From Collinsella sp. (GTDB lineage: Bacteria; Actinomycetota; Coriobacteriia; Coriobacteriales; Coriobacteriaceae): a stretch of 38,167 nt of DNA. The translations under genes and the position numbers were made by a program. Below are positions 15,008 to 23,372 of the stretch, piece after piece; position 1 is the first letter of the stretch; each line of letters opens with the position of its first letter. The stretch covers positions 1 through 38,167 of the forward strand of contig JAHAAK010000024.1 in assembly GCA_018376905.1 (NCBI GenBank), in the 5' to 3' direction. The notes under the pieces are model-generated. The model made no database searches. It worked only from the letters and a program-made list of their open reading frames with translations, and was not told the DNA's origin.

Positions 15008-17181
15008 CCTCCGCTGACCTCCTTAAAGATATGTCGATAACGCATGGCGACCGCCTCGCGCAAGGGACGCGTCGCCACAGAGTCAAGGTTGCAAGCATAC
15101 CGCAAGAGCTCGACCGCGTCCAAATGGGCCCATTCGATAAGGTCCTCATCGGCATCCAGGTCCACAAAGCGCAAGGTCACGCCACCGTGCTGACGGTACC
15201 CCAGGATTTCGCCCTCGTGACGCAGACGCAGGTCCATCTGGGCAAGCGTAAAACCATCCGAGGTCTTTTCGAGCGACTGGAGACGGTCTTGTGCCGCCGA
15301 GGCGCCGCCATTGCCCTTGGAGTGCGTCATGACCAGGCACGTGCCCGACACGCTGCCGCGGCCCACGCGACCGCGTAGCTGATGCAGCGCCGCCAAGCCA
15401 AACCGCTCACCGTTCTCGATGACCATGACGGTGGCGTTGGGCACGTCGACGCCCACCTCGACCACCGTAGTCGAGACGAGCACGTCAATCTCGCCACGCT
15501 TGAAGGCGTCGATCACGCGATCCTTCTCCCCCGCTGGCATACGGCCGTGAAGGCGCTCGATGACAAGACCCGGCAACGCCAGACGCAGGCGATCGAGCTC
15601 GGTCGCCGTATCGTGCAGCGGCACAGGCACGGTCACGCGGCCCTCGTCGTCGCGGGCGATACCGGGCACGTCTTCAAGCTCATCGGCCGAGTCACTCGGC
15701 TCCACGAGCGGGCAAATCACGTAGGCCTGCTGACCCTTTTCATGCGCCTCGCGGATGGCGCCATAGGCGAGGTCGCGGCTCGACTCGGTGAGCGCGCGTG
15801 TCGTCACGCCAGCGCCAGGGACGGGCCGATGGCGGATGATACTCGTGTCCAGATCGCCGTAGACCGAAAGCGCCAGCGTACGCGGGATCGGTGTCGCCGT
15901 CATAACGAGCAGGTCCGCACCGGGGCCCTTCGCGCGTAGGGCGTTGCGTTGGCCAACGCCAAACCGGTGCTGCTCGTCGATGACGACAAGCGACAGATGA
16001 TTGAACGCAACGTTATCCGAAAGCACCGCGTGGGTTCCAAAGAGGACGTCGAGCTCGCCCGATTCAAGCTGGGCATGGATCTGCTCGCGCTCTGAGGCCG
16101 GCGTGGCACCCGTCAGAAGCGCCCAGGACATGCCCGCCTGCGAGAGCAGAGGGCCGGTCTTATCGGCATATTGGCGCGCCAACACGCCCGTGGGCGCCAT
16201 AACGCAGGCCTGCGTACCGCTATCGGCAGCCACAGCCAGAGCGCAGGCGGCAACGGCGGTCTTACCGGTACCGACATCGCCCAGCAGCAGGCGGTTCATC
16301 ACGCGCCCACCATCGCACATATCGCGCAGGATATCTTGGAACGCGGTCTCCTGCTCGTCGCTCAGCGAAAACGGCAGGGCTTGCTTAAGCGCGGCCAGGT
16401 GCTCGCCCGCGGTGTGGGCATAGGGAACCACATCGACCAGGCCGCCGACGTTGCGCAGGCGCAGCGCCAGCTGCAGGTAGAGGCACTCCTCGTAGGCAAG
16501 CCGTGCGCGCGCGATATCGCGCTCTGCCATACTCGATGGAAAGTGGATCGAACGCAACGCGCGGGCATTGCTCATGAGCTTCCGCTTTGCGCGCAGCGGC
16601 GCGGGAATCGGATCGAACGGATTGCCGACGACCTCGAGCGCGCCGCTTACGATGCGGCGCATCCACGCCTGGCTCACGCCATCGCTCACGTAATGGACCG
16701 GCAGGATGGTGCCCGCAGCACGCCCGTCATCGAGCTTTTCAAAGTGCGGCGAGGCCATCTGCTTAAAACCGTAGGCAAACTCGACCTTGCCCATCACGGC
16801 CAGGCGGTCGCCCTGTTTAAGCTGCTGGGCAATCCAGGGCTGGCGGAAAAAGGCGACCTGCAACACGCCCGTCTCGTCCACCAGCGATACCTCGGTCACC
16901 TGCATGCGCGGACGCGGATGCTTTTGGACGATGCGGTCGACCGTGGCGATGATGGTGCACACGGTACCGATGGGCGCCATCTCGATGGACCACGAACGGG
17001 TAAAGTCGAGGTATCGATGAGGGATATGGAGAAGGAGGTCCCCCACCGTCCTAATTCCCAGACGGCGAAGGGCCTCCTCACGTTTACCCGAAACATATTT
17101 GAGTCGCGCGATATCCTCGTCGAGCGCATTGCTCTGGGCAAAGCGCTCCGAGACGCGCGGCACGGAGCAGAGCTCGGACAT
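15004..17181 (-). CDS. recG: ATP-dependent DNA helicase RecG
   Basis: This branch-migrating helicase remodels stalled replication forks and Holliday junctions. The 725-residue protein has an N-terminal wedge/OB domain (about 30-200; VGDLLLHIPHRYLDFT and QVTEVSLVDETGVLQVAFFRQPW). The helicase core has Walker A LGDVGTGKTAVAA (about 299-306), DEQHRFGVGQR (about 398), TATPIPRTLAL, and the second RecA domain with VVEVGVDVPNATVMVIENGERFGLAALHQLRGRVGRG. DEQH is the RecG form of the DExH box. The start ATG at 17181 lies 10 bases after the fakA stop without a strong SD, suggesting coupling to fakA. Confidence 0.96.
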   Translation of the reverse strand: MSELCSVPRVSERFAQSNALDEDIARLKYVSGKREEALRRLGIRTVGDLLLHIPHRYLDFTRSWSIEMAPIGTVCTIIATVDRIVQKHPRPRMQVTEVSLVDETGVLQVAFFRQPWIAQQLKQGDRLAVMGKVEFAYGFKQMASPHFEKLDDGRAAGTILPVHYVSDGVSQAWMRRIVSGALEVVGNPFDPIPAPLRAKRKLMSNARALRSIHFPSSMAERDIARARLAYEECLYLQLALRLRNVGGLVDVVPYAHTAGEHLAALKQALPFSLSDEQETAFQDILRDMCDGGRVMNRLLLGDVGTGKTAVAACALAVAADSGTQACVMAPTGVLARQYADKTGPLLSQAGMSWALLTGATPASEREQIHAQLESGELDVLFGTHAVLSDNVAFNHLSLVVIDEQHRFGVGQRNALRAKGPGADLLVMTATPIPRTLALSVYGDLDTSIIRHRPVPGAGVTTRALTESSRDLAYGAIREAHEKGQQAYVICPLVEPSDSADELEDVPGIARDDEGRVTVPVPLHDTATELDRLRLALPGLVIERLHGRMPAGEKDRVIDAFKRGEIDVLVSTTVVEVGVDVPNATVMVIENGERFGLAALHQLRGRVGRGSVSGTCLVMTHSKGNGGASAAQDRLQSLEKTSDGFTLAQMDLRLRHEGEILGYRQHGGVTLRFVDLDADEDLIEWAHLDAVELLRYACNLDSVATRPLREAVAMRYRHIFKEVSGG

Positions 17182-17191
17182 GGGCAGATGC

Positions 17192-18853
17192 CTACTCGAT
17201 CGAGAAGATCACGGGATAGAGCGGCTGCTCGCCACGATGGGCGTCGATCTCCAGATCGGGCTGAGCCTCCTCGATAGCGTCGACGATCTCCTGGAAGGCC
17301 TCGTCGGACAGCTCCTCGCCGGCCAGAATCGTCAACGCGTCGCCTTCCTCTTCCTCCTGCATACGGTTGATGCAGTCGAGCGTGACCTGCTTCACGTCGG
17401 AGCCGACCACGTCGATGGAGCCGGCGATGATGCCCATGACGTCACCGGAGTGAATCGGCGAGCCGTCGGAGGCGCTGGAATCGCGCACGGCACGGGTGAC
17501 CTCGCCATCGCGGACCTCGCTGATGGCATCGACCATAGCGGCAACAGCATCCTCGAGCTCGGAATCGGGCAGGACCGCGAACAGCGCGGAGAAGGCCTGC
17601 GGGACGGTCTTGGTGGGAACGACGGCGACCTTCTTGTCGGTGCAGGCAGAAGCGGCAGCCTCGGCAGCCATGCGGATGTTGCCGTTGTTGGGCAGGATGA
17701 TGACCGAGGTCGCGTTGACCTGGTCGACGGCGCCCAGCAGGTCGGCGGTCGAGGGGTTCATGGTCTGGCCACCGGACACGATCACATCGACGCCGAGGGA
17801 CTTGAGGATGTCGGCCTCACCAGAGCCAGCCGCAACGGCGACAAAGCCCAGGGCCTTCGCGGGCTCGGCGGCCTTCTCCTGGTCCTCGTGGATCTTAGCG
17901 GTACGGTCGTGGGCCTCCATCTCCATGTTGTGGATAAAGACCTCATAAATCTGACCGAGCTGCAGCATGTGCTCGAGCACCAGGTTGGGGGTGTTGGAGT
18001 GCACGTGGATCTTGTAGTCGGGATAGGCACCAACGAGCAGCTCGCAGTCGCCCATGGAGCCCAGGAACTTAAGGCACTCGTCCTCGTCAAAGGGAGCGTC
18101 AGCCTTAAAGAGGAACTCGTTGCAGTAGCGGAACTCCGAGCCCTCCCAGTCGTCGTTGGCCTCGATCTCAACGCGGCCGAGAGCCGCGTCGCGGGCAGAG
18201 CCAGCGGAATCAAACGTAGCGGAGAAATCCTCGACAACGGTGCTGCGGCCAAGTGCTGCGGCCACGAAGTTCTCAAGGAAGATGGCAAAGCCAAAGGCGC
18301 CGGAGTCGACCACGCCGTTCTCCTTCAGAACGGGCAGCAGGTCGGGCGTGCGGGCGACGGACTGATACGCCTCGACGACGATGGCGTCGAGCGCGTCCTC
18401 GGCCGAGAACTTCTTCTTCTCGCACTCGTCGGCCTTGGTCGAGACATCGCGCAGGACCGTGAGGATCGTGCCCTCGATAGGCTTGCGGACAGCCTGGAAG
18501 GCGACCTTGACGGCGCGACGGAAGGCGAAGGCGATGTTGGCAGACGTAATGGGCTCGTCGGCGGAGACAAGACCCTCGGCCACGCCGCGAAGAATCTGCG
18601 AGGTGATGACGCCGGAGTTGCCACGGGCACCCATCAGGGAGCCGTGAGTGATGGCGCCGGCGATGGCCTCCATGTCGGCGTCGGCAGGAAGCGCAGAGAG
18701 CTCCTTGGTCACCGAGGCGAGCGTGAGCGACATGTTGGTGCCGGTGTCGCCGTCGGGTACGGGGAAGACGTTGAGCTTGTTGATCTCCTCGGCCTTGTCG
18801 GAAACGGCAGCCGCAGCGATCGGAAAACAGGTGCGAATGGTCTTTGCAATCAT
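17192..18853 (-). CDS. fakA: DAK2/DhaL-domain fatty acid kinase subunit FakA-like protein
   Basis: FakA phosphorylates exogenous fatty acids bound to a FakB (DegV-family) partner, giving acyl-phosphate that enters phospholipid synthesis with PlsX. FakB is not in this window. The 553-residue protein has a DhaL-type kinase domain at 1-200 with the Mg-ATP motif NVFPVPDGDTGTNM (28-41), GSLMGARGNSGVITSQILRG, and a C-terminal DAK1-like/FakA domain (about 230-553) with GKALGFVAVAAGSGE-type and SGGQTMNPS motifs. It is 27 bases after the Asp23 gene, the universal neighbour of fakA, and directly before recG; this asp23-fakA-recG order is common in Gram-positive bacteria. Confidence 0.9.
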   Translation of the reverse strand: MIAKTIRTCFPIAAAAVSDKAEEINKLNVFPVPDGDTGTNMSLTLASVTKELSALPADADMEAIAGAITHGSLMGARGNSGVITSQILRGVAEGLVSADEPITSANIAFAFRRAVKVAFQAVRKPIEGTILTVLRDVSTKADECEKKKFSAEDALDAIVVEAYQSVARTPDLLPVLKENGVVDSGAFGFAIFLENFVAAALGRSTVVEDFSATFDSAGSARDAALGRVEIEANDDWEGSEFRYCNEFLFKADAPFDEDECLKFLGSMGDCELLVGAYPDYKIHVHSNTPNLVLEHMLQLGQIYEVFIHNMEMEAHDRTAKIHEDQEKAAEPAKALGFVAVAAGSGEADILKSLGVDVIVSGGQTMNPSTADLLGAVDQVNATSVIILPNNGNIRMAAEAAASACTDKKVAVVPTKTVPQAFSALFAVLPDSELEDAVAAMVDAISEVRDGEVTRAVRDSSASDGSPIHSGDVMGIIAGSIDVVGSDVKQVTLDCINRMQEEEEGDALTILAGEELSDEAFQEIVDAIEEAQPDLEIDAHRGEQPLYPVIFSIE

Positions 18854-18880
18854 GGGTATTTGAATCTCCGTTTTCGGATG

Positions 18881-19237
18881 CTAGTTCAGACGGCTCTTGA
18901 GCGCGTCGATATGGATGCCGATCTTAAGGCTGGCGGGATCGATCTGGGCGATCTCCTGCAGAGTGAAGGCAACGGAGCTCGAAAGATTGTGGCAGACGGA
19001 CTTCATGTTGACGCCGTTCTCGAGCACGACGTGAAGATCGACCGTAAGGCCGTTCTCGTCGGCGGAGACAAGCACGCCCTTGCGGAGGCGCTGACCGGCA
19101 AGCAGGCGCACGCTCTCGGCGCCCTGGAGCTGCTCGGCCATACCGACGACGCCATAGCACGTCATCGCGGCATAACCGGCAATATCGGCAATAACGTCGT
19201 TCGAGACGCTCAGGCTGCCGTTAATGGTCTTAGACAC
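18881..19237 (-). CDS. Asp23/Gls24-family envelope stress protein
   Basis: A small protein of the alkaline-shock-protein-23 family, often membrane-associated through partner proteins and usually encoded with fakA. It has 118 residues. I chose the GTG at 19237 because AAAAGGAG lies 7 bases upstream; an ATG at 19288 would add 17 residues without an SD. Family features are SNDVIADIAGYAAMTCYGVVGMA near the start, GLTVDLHVVLENGVNMKSVCHNL, and a short C-terminal IDPASLKIGIHIDALK. The about 160 bases upstream hold a possible TAGAAT -10 but no clear -35. Confidence 0.88.
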   Translation of the reverse strand: MSKTINGSLSVSNDVIADIAGYAAMTCYGVVGMAEQLQGAESVRLLAGQRLRKGVLVSADENGLTVDLHVVLENGVNMKSVCHNLSSSVAFTLQEIAQIDPASLKIGIHIDALKSRLN

Positions 19238-19396
19238 AAGAATCTCCTTTTCTTGGTGCTCGCGGCACCATGTCGTGGGAGCAATCATTGCAATATTCTA
19301 CAACGACCGCGCCATGTTGAGGTGGCGGGCCTCGGGATTACATCCTCGACACGAAATGTTGATATGGCAACGTTGGCACCGAGCAATCGCGGCATG

Positions 19397-19424
19397 AAAA
19401 AACCCGCCGCAAATGCGACGGGTT
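19397..19424 (-). terminator. Terminator after the tRNA-Asn pair
   Basis: The minus-strand stem AACCCGTCGC/GCGGCGGGTT (with G-U pairing) is followed by a run of T (TTTTTT). It separates the tRNA genes from the asp23-fakA unit. Confidence 0.85.
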
Positions 19425-19432
19425 TTACAACC

Positions 19433-19507
19433 TGGCTCCCCGGGTAGGACTCGAACCTACAACAGCGCGGTTAACAGCCGCGTGCTCTACCATTGAGCTA
19501 CCGAGGA
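19433..19507 (-). tRNA. tRNA-Asn (GTT), distal copy
   Basis: A 75-base cloverleaf with a 7-bp acceptor stem (TCCTCGG with CCGGGGA, one G-U pair), D arm GCTCAATGGTAGAGC, anticodon loop CTGTTAA with anticodon GTT, T arm TAGGTTCGAGTCCTA and an encoded CCA end. It is identical to the copy at 19542-19616, which lies upstream in transcription. Confidence 0.97.
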
Positions 19508-19532
19508 ATTTAAAAGCCCAGCGGAATGGGCT
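19508..19532 (-). terminator. Hairpin with U-tract between the two tRNA-Asn genes
   Basis: In the minus direction a 6-bp stem AGCCCA/TGGGCT with loop TTCCGC is followed by TTTTAAATT. The 34-base gap leaves no room for a separate promoter, so the distal tRNA must be expressed by readthrough or after processing. Confidence 0.6.
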
Positions 19533-19541
19533 GAAAAATTC

Positions 19542-19616
19542 TGGCTCCCCGGGTAGGACTCGAACCTACAACAGCGCGGTTAACAGCCGCGTGCTCTACC
19601 ATTGAGCTACCGAGGA
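19542..19616 (-). tRNA. tRNA-Asn (GTT), promoter-proximal copy
   Basis: This is identical in sequence to the copy at 19433-19507: anticodon GTT, encoded CCA, 75 bases. It lies about 30 bases downstream of a promoter with a perfect TATAAT. Confidence 0.97.
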
Positions 19617-19646
19617 ATAGGTGCGTGCTCTCAAGCAACGAAGTTT

Positions 19647-19674
19647 ATTATACGGACGAATCAGCTCAGGGCAA
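19647..19674 (-). promoter_or_regulatory. Promoter of the tRNA-Asn pair
   Basis: Perfect -10 TATAAT (19652-19647) with -35 TTGCCC (19674-19669) and a 16-base spacer. This strong sigma-70 promoter is followed by the tRNA 5' end about 31 bases downstream. Confidence 0.8.
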
Positions 19675-19699
19675 GAACTTTTTTGAAAAATTTCCGACC

Positions 19700-19755
19700 T
19701 AGTCGTTGGCGACGTTCTTAAACGACCAGTCATTCAAGAACGTCCCCAACGACTA
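19700..19755. repeat. Long imperfect inverted repeat between rpoD and the tRNA promoter
   Basis: Two 20-base arms (19700-19719 and 19736-19755) are complementary except for one central position, around a 16-base loop. It starts just beyond the rpoD terminator. It is not followed by a U-tract and does not look like a second terminator. It may be a dispersed intergenic palindrome or a protein-binding site. Confidence 0.65.
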
Positions 19756-19756
19756 C

Positions 19757-19793
19757 ATAAAAGCGCCCCCAAGCGGATGTGCTTGAGAGCGCT
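19757..19793 (-). terminator. rpoD terminator
   Basis: On the minus strand a 13-bp stem with G-U pairs (AGCGCTCTCAAGC/GCTTGGGGGCGCT, loop ACATCC) is followed by TTTTATG, 11 bases after the rpoD stop codon. It ends the long rimP-to-rpoD gene run. Confidence 0.8.
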
Positions 19794-19803
19794 TCTTGCT
19801 TGA

Positions 19804-21147
19804 CTAGCTTTCGATATAGTCTTTGAGCTTGCTGCTGCGGCTCGGGTGGCGAAGCTTGGCCAGGGTCTTGGACTCGATCTGGCGGATACGCTCGCGCGTG
19901 ACGCCAAACTCGCGGCCGACTTCCTCGAGCGTACGGGGATGCCCGTCGACAAGGCCAAAGCGCAGCTCGATAACCTTGCGCTCACGATCGGCAAGCGAGT
20001 CGAGCACCTGAGTGAGCTGCTCCTGCAGCATGGAGAAGCTGGCGGCATCGGGAGGAACGATTGCCTGGGAGTCCTCGATGAAGTCGCCCAGCTGGGAATC
20101 CTCTTCCTCGCCGATGGGGGTCTCGAGCGACACGGGCTCCTGCGAGATCTTCTGGATCTCGCGGACGCGGTCGGCGCTCATGTCCATCTCGGCACCGATC
20201 TCCTCGGGGGTCGGGTCGCGACCCAGGTCCTGAAGGAGCTGGCGCTGCACGCGGACGAGCTTGTTGATGGTCTCGACCATATGCACGGGAATACGGATGG
20301 TACGGGCCTGGTCGGCGATAGCGCGCGTAATGGCCTGACGGATCCACCACGTGGCGTACGTGGAGAACTTGAAACCCTTCTGGTAGTCGAACTTCTCGAC
20401 GGCGCGAATCAGACCGAGGTTGCCCTCCTGGATCAGGTCAAGGAACAGCATGCCGCGGCCAACATAGCGCTTGGCGATGGAGACAACCAGACGCAGGTTT
20501 GCGCTGATGAGTGCCTGCTTGGCTTCGAGACCGACGTTCTCAATGCGCGTAAGACGACGCATCTCGGCACGCGTGAGCTCGAGCTCACCGGCATCGGCAG
20601 CCTCGAGCTTCTCGGTGGCCTCGAGACCGGCCTCGATCTTCATAGCCAGATCGACCTCTTCGGAAGCGGTCAGCAGGTCGACCTTGCCGATCTCCTTGAG
20701 GTACATACGAACCGGATCGCCGGTCAGCATCACCGTGGAGGCATCGATGCCACGCACGCGGGAGCGTGAACGGGACGTGCGCACGGTGCGCTTCTTCTTG
20801 CTCTTGGAAGAACCCATCTCGGCGTCGGCCTGACGGGCCATCTTGAGCTCGTGATCGTCGAGCGAGCCGGAATCGTGCTCGTCGTCGTCATCGAAATCGT
20901 CAGTATCGGTATCGTTATCGTCGACGTCCATGGGGGCGTCGTCGTTTCCGCTCGCGGAGATAATCTGGATGCCGCTGTTGCGCAGCGCGGAATACACCGC
21001 GGTGAGCTGCTCGTCAGAAACATCGATATCCTTCAGGGCGACCTGAATCTCGTCCTCGGTTACCGAAGTCCTGTTTGAGCCGTTGCCCATGAGCTTTGCA
21101 ACGTAGGATTCCAGCCCAGTACCCGTGCTCTCAGTCTTTTTTGGCAC
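19804..21147 (-). CDS. rpoD: Primary RNA polymerase sigma factor (RpoD/SigA)
   Basis: The housekeeping sigma factor that directs core RNA polymerase to -10/-35 promoters. The 447-residue protein starts at GTG 21147 with AAGGGAG upstream; an ATG at 21162 would add five residues. The N-terminus (about 1-60) resembles sigma region 1.1, followed by a very acidic stretch (DVDDNDTDTDDFDDDDEHD) and a basic one (KKKRTVRTSRSRSRVRG). Regions 1.2-2.4 contain DPVRMYLKEIG, NLRLVVSIAKRYVGRGMLFLDLIQEGNLGL and FSTYATWWIRQAI. Region 3 follows, and region 4.2 has LEEVGREFGVTRERIRQIESKTLAKL. It is downstream of dnaG, the classic macromolecular-synthesis gene order. Confidence 0.97.
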   Translation of the reverse strand: MPKKTESTGTGLESYVAKLMGNGSNRTSVTEDEIQVALKDIDVSDEQLTAVYSALRNSGIQIISASGNDDAPMDVDDNDTDTDDFDDDDEHDSGSLDDHELKMARQADAEMGSSKSKKKRTVRTSRSRSRVRGIDASTVMLTGDPVRMYLKEIGKVDLLTASEEVDLAMKIEAGLEATEKLEAADAGELELTRAEMRRLTRIENVGLEAKQALISANLRLVVSIAKRYVGRGMLFLDLIQEGNLGLIRAVEKFDYQKGFKFSTYATWWIRQAITRAIADQARTIRIPVHMVETINKLVRVQRQLLQDLGRDPTPEEIGAEMDMSADRVREIQKISQEPVSLETPIGEEEDSQLGDFIEDSQAIVPPDAASFSMLQEQLTQVLDSLADRERKVIELRFGLVDGHPRTLEEVGREFGVTRERIRQIESKTLAKLRHPSRSSKLKDYIES

Positions 21148-21257
21148 AGATTCTCCCTTCATAGTCCACAGGACTCAATACTTTAGCACACACATAGGCG
21201 TCTATACCCAAAAAGAGGACTGGATATAGGCGAGAATACGCTGGTTGACCACAACAT

Positions 21258-23372
21258 CTAGGCCTGTTCGGCGCCTGCGGCCTCCAGACCGATCAAACGG
21301 AACGGGTCCGCCACGCCGCCGATCGACTTTTGCAGCTCGCGTTGACGCTGCGAATCCTGCGCGGCCTGCACGGTCAGCGCGCGACGGGCTTCATCATCGA
21401 GCGAACGGTCCTGGCGCAGCTTGGCCTGTGCGGCACGCATGCGGCGCTTGATGGTGTAGAGCTCGAGCGTATCGAGCATAAACACGATGTTCGTCTCGGT
21501 GGGGTGCTTGCTCGTCGCCGAGATGCGCCCGGCACTCACAAGCGTTGCCGCCTCGGGACACACCGAGCGCGCTGCATCCATGCAGGCCGCAGGATCGGTT
21601 CCCGGCGGCGTTGCCAGAACGGCCCATGCGATGGACTCGTGACGAGGGTCAACCCACTCGATAGAGCAGATGCGGTCGGCATACGTGCGGAACAGGTCGG
21701 GGTAGCTCGTAAGCATCGTCAACAGCTCGCGCTCTCCCGCCAGGGATTTCCGCTCCAGATCGGTCAAAACGATCGGCATCGACGGAGCTGCCGCCGCGCT
21801 TGAGCTATCGGCAACGGGCGCAGCGCTTTCCATCCCCGCCGGCACATCGATTGGCGGCAGATCCTCGTCGACCTCCACCGGCGCGGCCCCATAGGCATCA
21901 AGCGGAACGTAGTCGTACGGGTCCTCCTCGACCGGTGCGGACACCGGCGGCGTCGCACCCGCGGCCCAGGCACCGCGAGACGTCCCCTGCAAACCAGACG
22001 CCCGACCGCCCGCGCTGCCCGCGCGCTCAGCTTGCGCGCGTTGACGCTCGTAGTTCTGCTCACGCCGGCGCTCGGCATCCTCGCGCTTGGCGACATCGCG
22101 AAACACACGGCCCGAGCTCGCGCGCACGGTCTCCAGGTCCAAACCCAACAGATCGGCAATCTGGATAAAGTACGTGTCGATCATATAGCTGTCGCGCAGC
22201 GGATAGATAAGCGTCAGCGCATCCTCGAGCGCTTTGGCGCGACCGCCCGGCGTGGTAATGTCGCTCGACTCCTGCAGTGAACGGTACACAAAGTCCATGA
22301 GGGGCTCGGCGGCATCGATGCGCGCCTGCAGCGCCTCGCCGCCATGCGCCGTGATGAACTCCATGGGGTCGTTGCCGTCGGGAAGCACCACGCAGCGCAG
22401 GTCCATCGAATCCTGCTCGATAAACTGAATCGCGCGGCGAGCGGCCTTTTGACCGGCGGCGTCGCCATCGAACATATATACAATGCGCTTGGCAAAACGG
22501 GTGAGTGTCTTAACGTGATGTTCCGTCAGCGCCGTGCCCAGCGTGGCGACGACGTTTTTGATCCCCGCCTCCCAGCAGGCGATGCAGTCGGTATAGCCCT
22601 CCACCACGATGGCGGTATCCTGCGCGACGATAAACTCCTTGGCCCAGTTAAAGCCGTAGAGGTTTCGCTTTTTATGAAACACGCTCGTCTCGGCGGTGTT
22701 GAGGTACTTTGGCTGACCATCGCCCATGATGCGCCCGCCAAAAGCGATGTTATGACCCTGCTCGTCAAAAATGGGAAACATCACACGGTCGTAAAAACGG
22801 TCGGCGAGCTGTCCGCGCCCGCGGCTCACGGCCACGTTGGCGTCGATCATCTCCTGCGGGGTAAAGCCCGCTTGAGACAGATGAGCCACCAGCATGTTGC
22901 GACCCGGCGCAAAGCCCAGGCAGTAGCGGCGACAGACATCTCCGCCCATACCGCGGCTGGCAAAGTACTCGCGCGGACGGCTGTCCTTACCGCGCATAAG
23001 CATGGTGTGGTAGAACTGAGCCGTCTCGGCGCACAGGTCATAGATGCGGGCGCGCTTGGTGCCGCGATCGCGCTGCGCACCGGTATCGTGCAGTTCAATG
23101 CCCGCACGATCAGCCAAATAGCGGATCGACTCGGGAAAACTCAGGTTCTCGCGCTTCATGACATAGGTGAAGACGTCACCGCCCTCGCCGCAGCCAAAGC
23201 AGTGCCACACCTGCGTAGCAGGGATAATGTGAAACGATGGGGTCTTTTCGCCATGAAACGGGCAGCAGCCCCAAAACTCATGGCCGCGGGGCTTGAGCTC
23301 AACCGTTTCCTGCACGATGGCAACCAGGTCCGACGCCGCGCGTACCTGATCTTTTTCCTCATCACTAATCAC
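21258..23372 (-). CDS. dnaG: DNA primase
   Basis: It synthesises RNA primers at the replication fork in complex with the replicative helicase. The 704-residue protein has an N-terminal CHC2 zinc finger (Cys37, His40, Cys58, Cys61; CPFH and CFGC) and an RNA polymerase core. The TOPRIM domain includes IVVEGYTDCIACWEAGI (about 255) and the metal site YMFDGDAAGQKAARR. A C-terminal helicase-interaction domain is separated by a long, low-complexity linker (about 430-520). It starts with GTG, has a GGTGAG SD and overlaps the end of ribF by 8 bases. Confidence 0.95.
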   Translation of the reverse strand: MISDEEKDQVRAASDLVAIVQETVELKPRGHEFWGCCPFHGEKTPSFHIIPATQVWHCFGCGEGGDVFTYVMKRENLSFPESIRYLADRAGIELHDTGAQRDRGTKRARIYDLCAETAQFYHTMLMRGKDSRPREYFASRGMGGDVCRRYCLGFAPGRNMLVAHLSQAGFTPQEMIDANVAVSRGRGQLADRFYDRVMFPIFDEQGHNIAFGGRIMGDGQPKYLNTAETSVFHKKRNLYGFNWAKEFIVAQDTAIVVEGYTDCIACWEAGIKNVVATLGTALTEHHVKTLTRFAKRIVYMFDGDAAGQKAARRAIQFIEQDSMDLRCVVLPDGNDPMEFITAHGGEALQARIDAAEPLMDFVYRSLQESSDITTPGGRAKALEDALTLIYPLRDSYMIDTYFIQIADLLGLDLETVRASSGRVFRDVAKREDAERRREQNYERQRAQAERAGSAGGRASGLQGTSRGAWAAGATPPVSAPVEEDPYDYVPLDAYGAAPVEVDEDLPPIDVPAGMESAAPVADSSSAAAAPSMPIVLTDLERKSLAGERELLTMLTSYPDLFRTYADRICSIEWVDPRHESIAWAVLATPPGTDPAACMDAARSVCPEAATLVSAGRISATSKHPTETNIVFMLDTLELYTIKRRMRAAQAKLRQDRSLDDEARRALTVQAAQDSQRQRELQKSIGGVADPFRLIGLEAAGAEQA

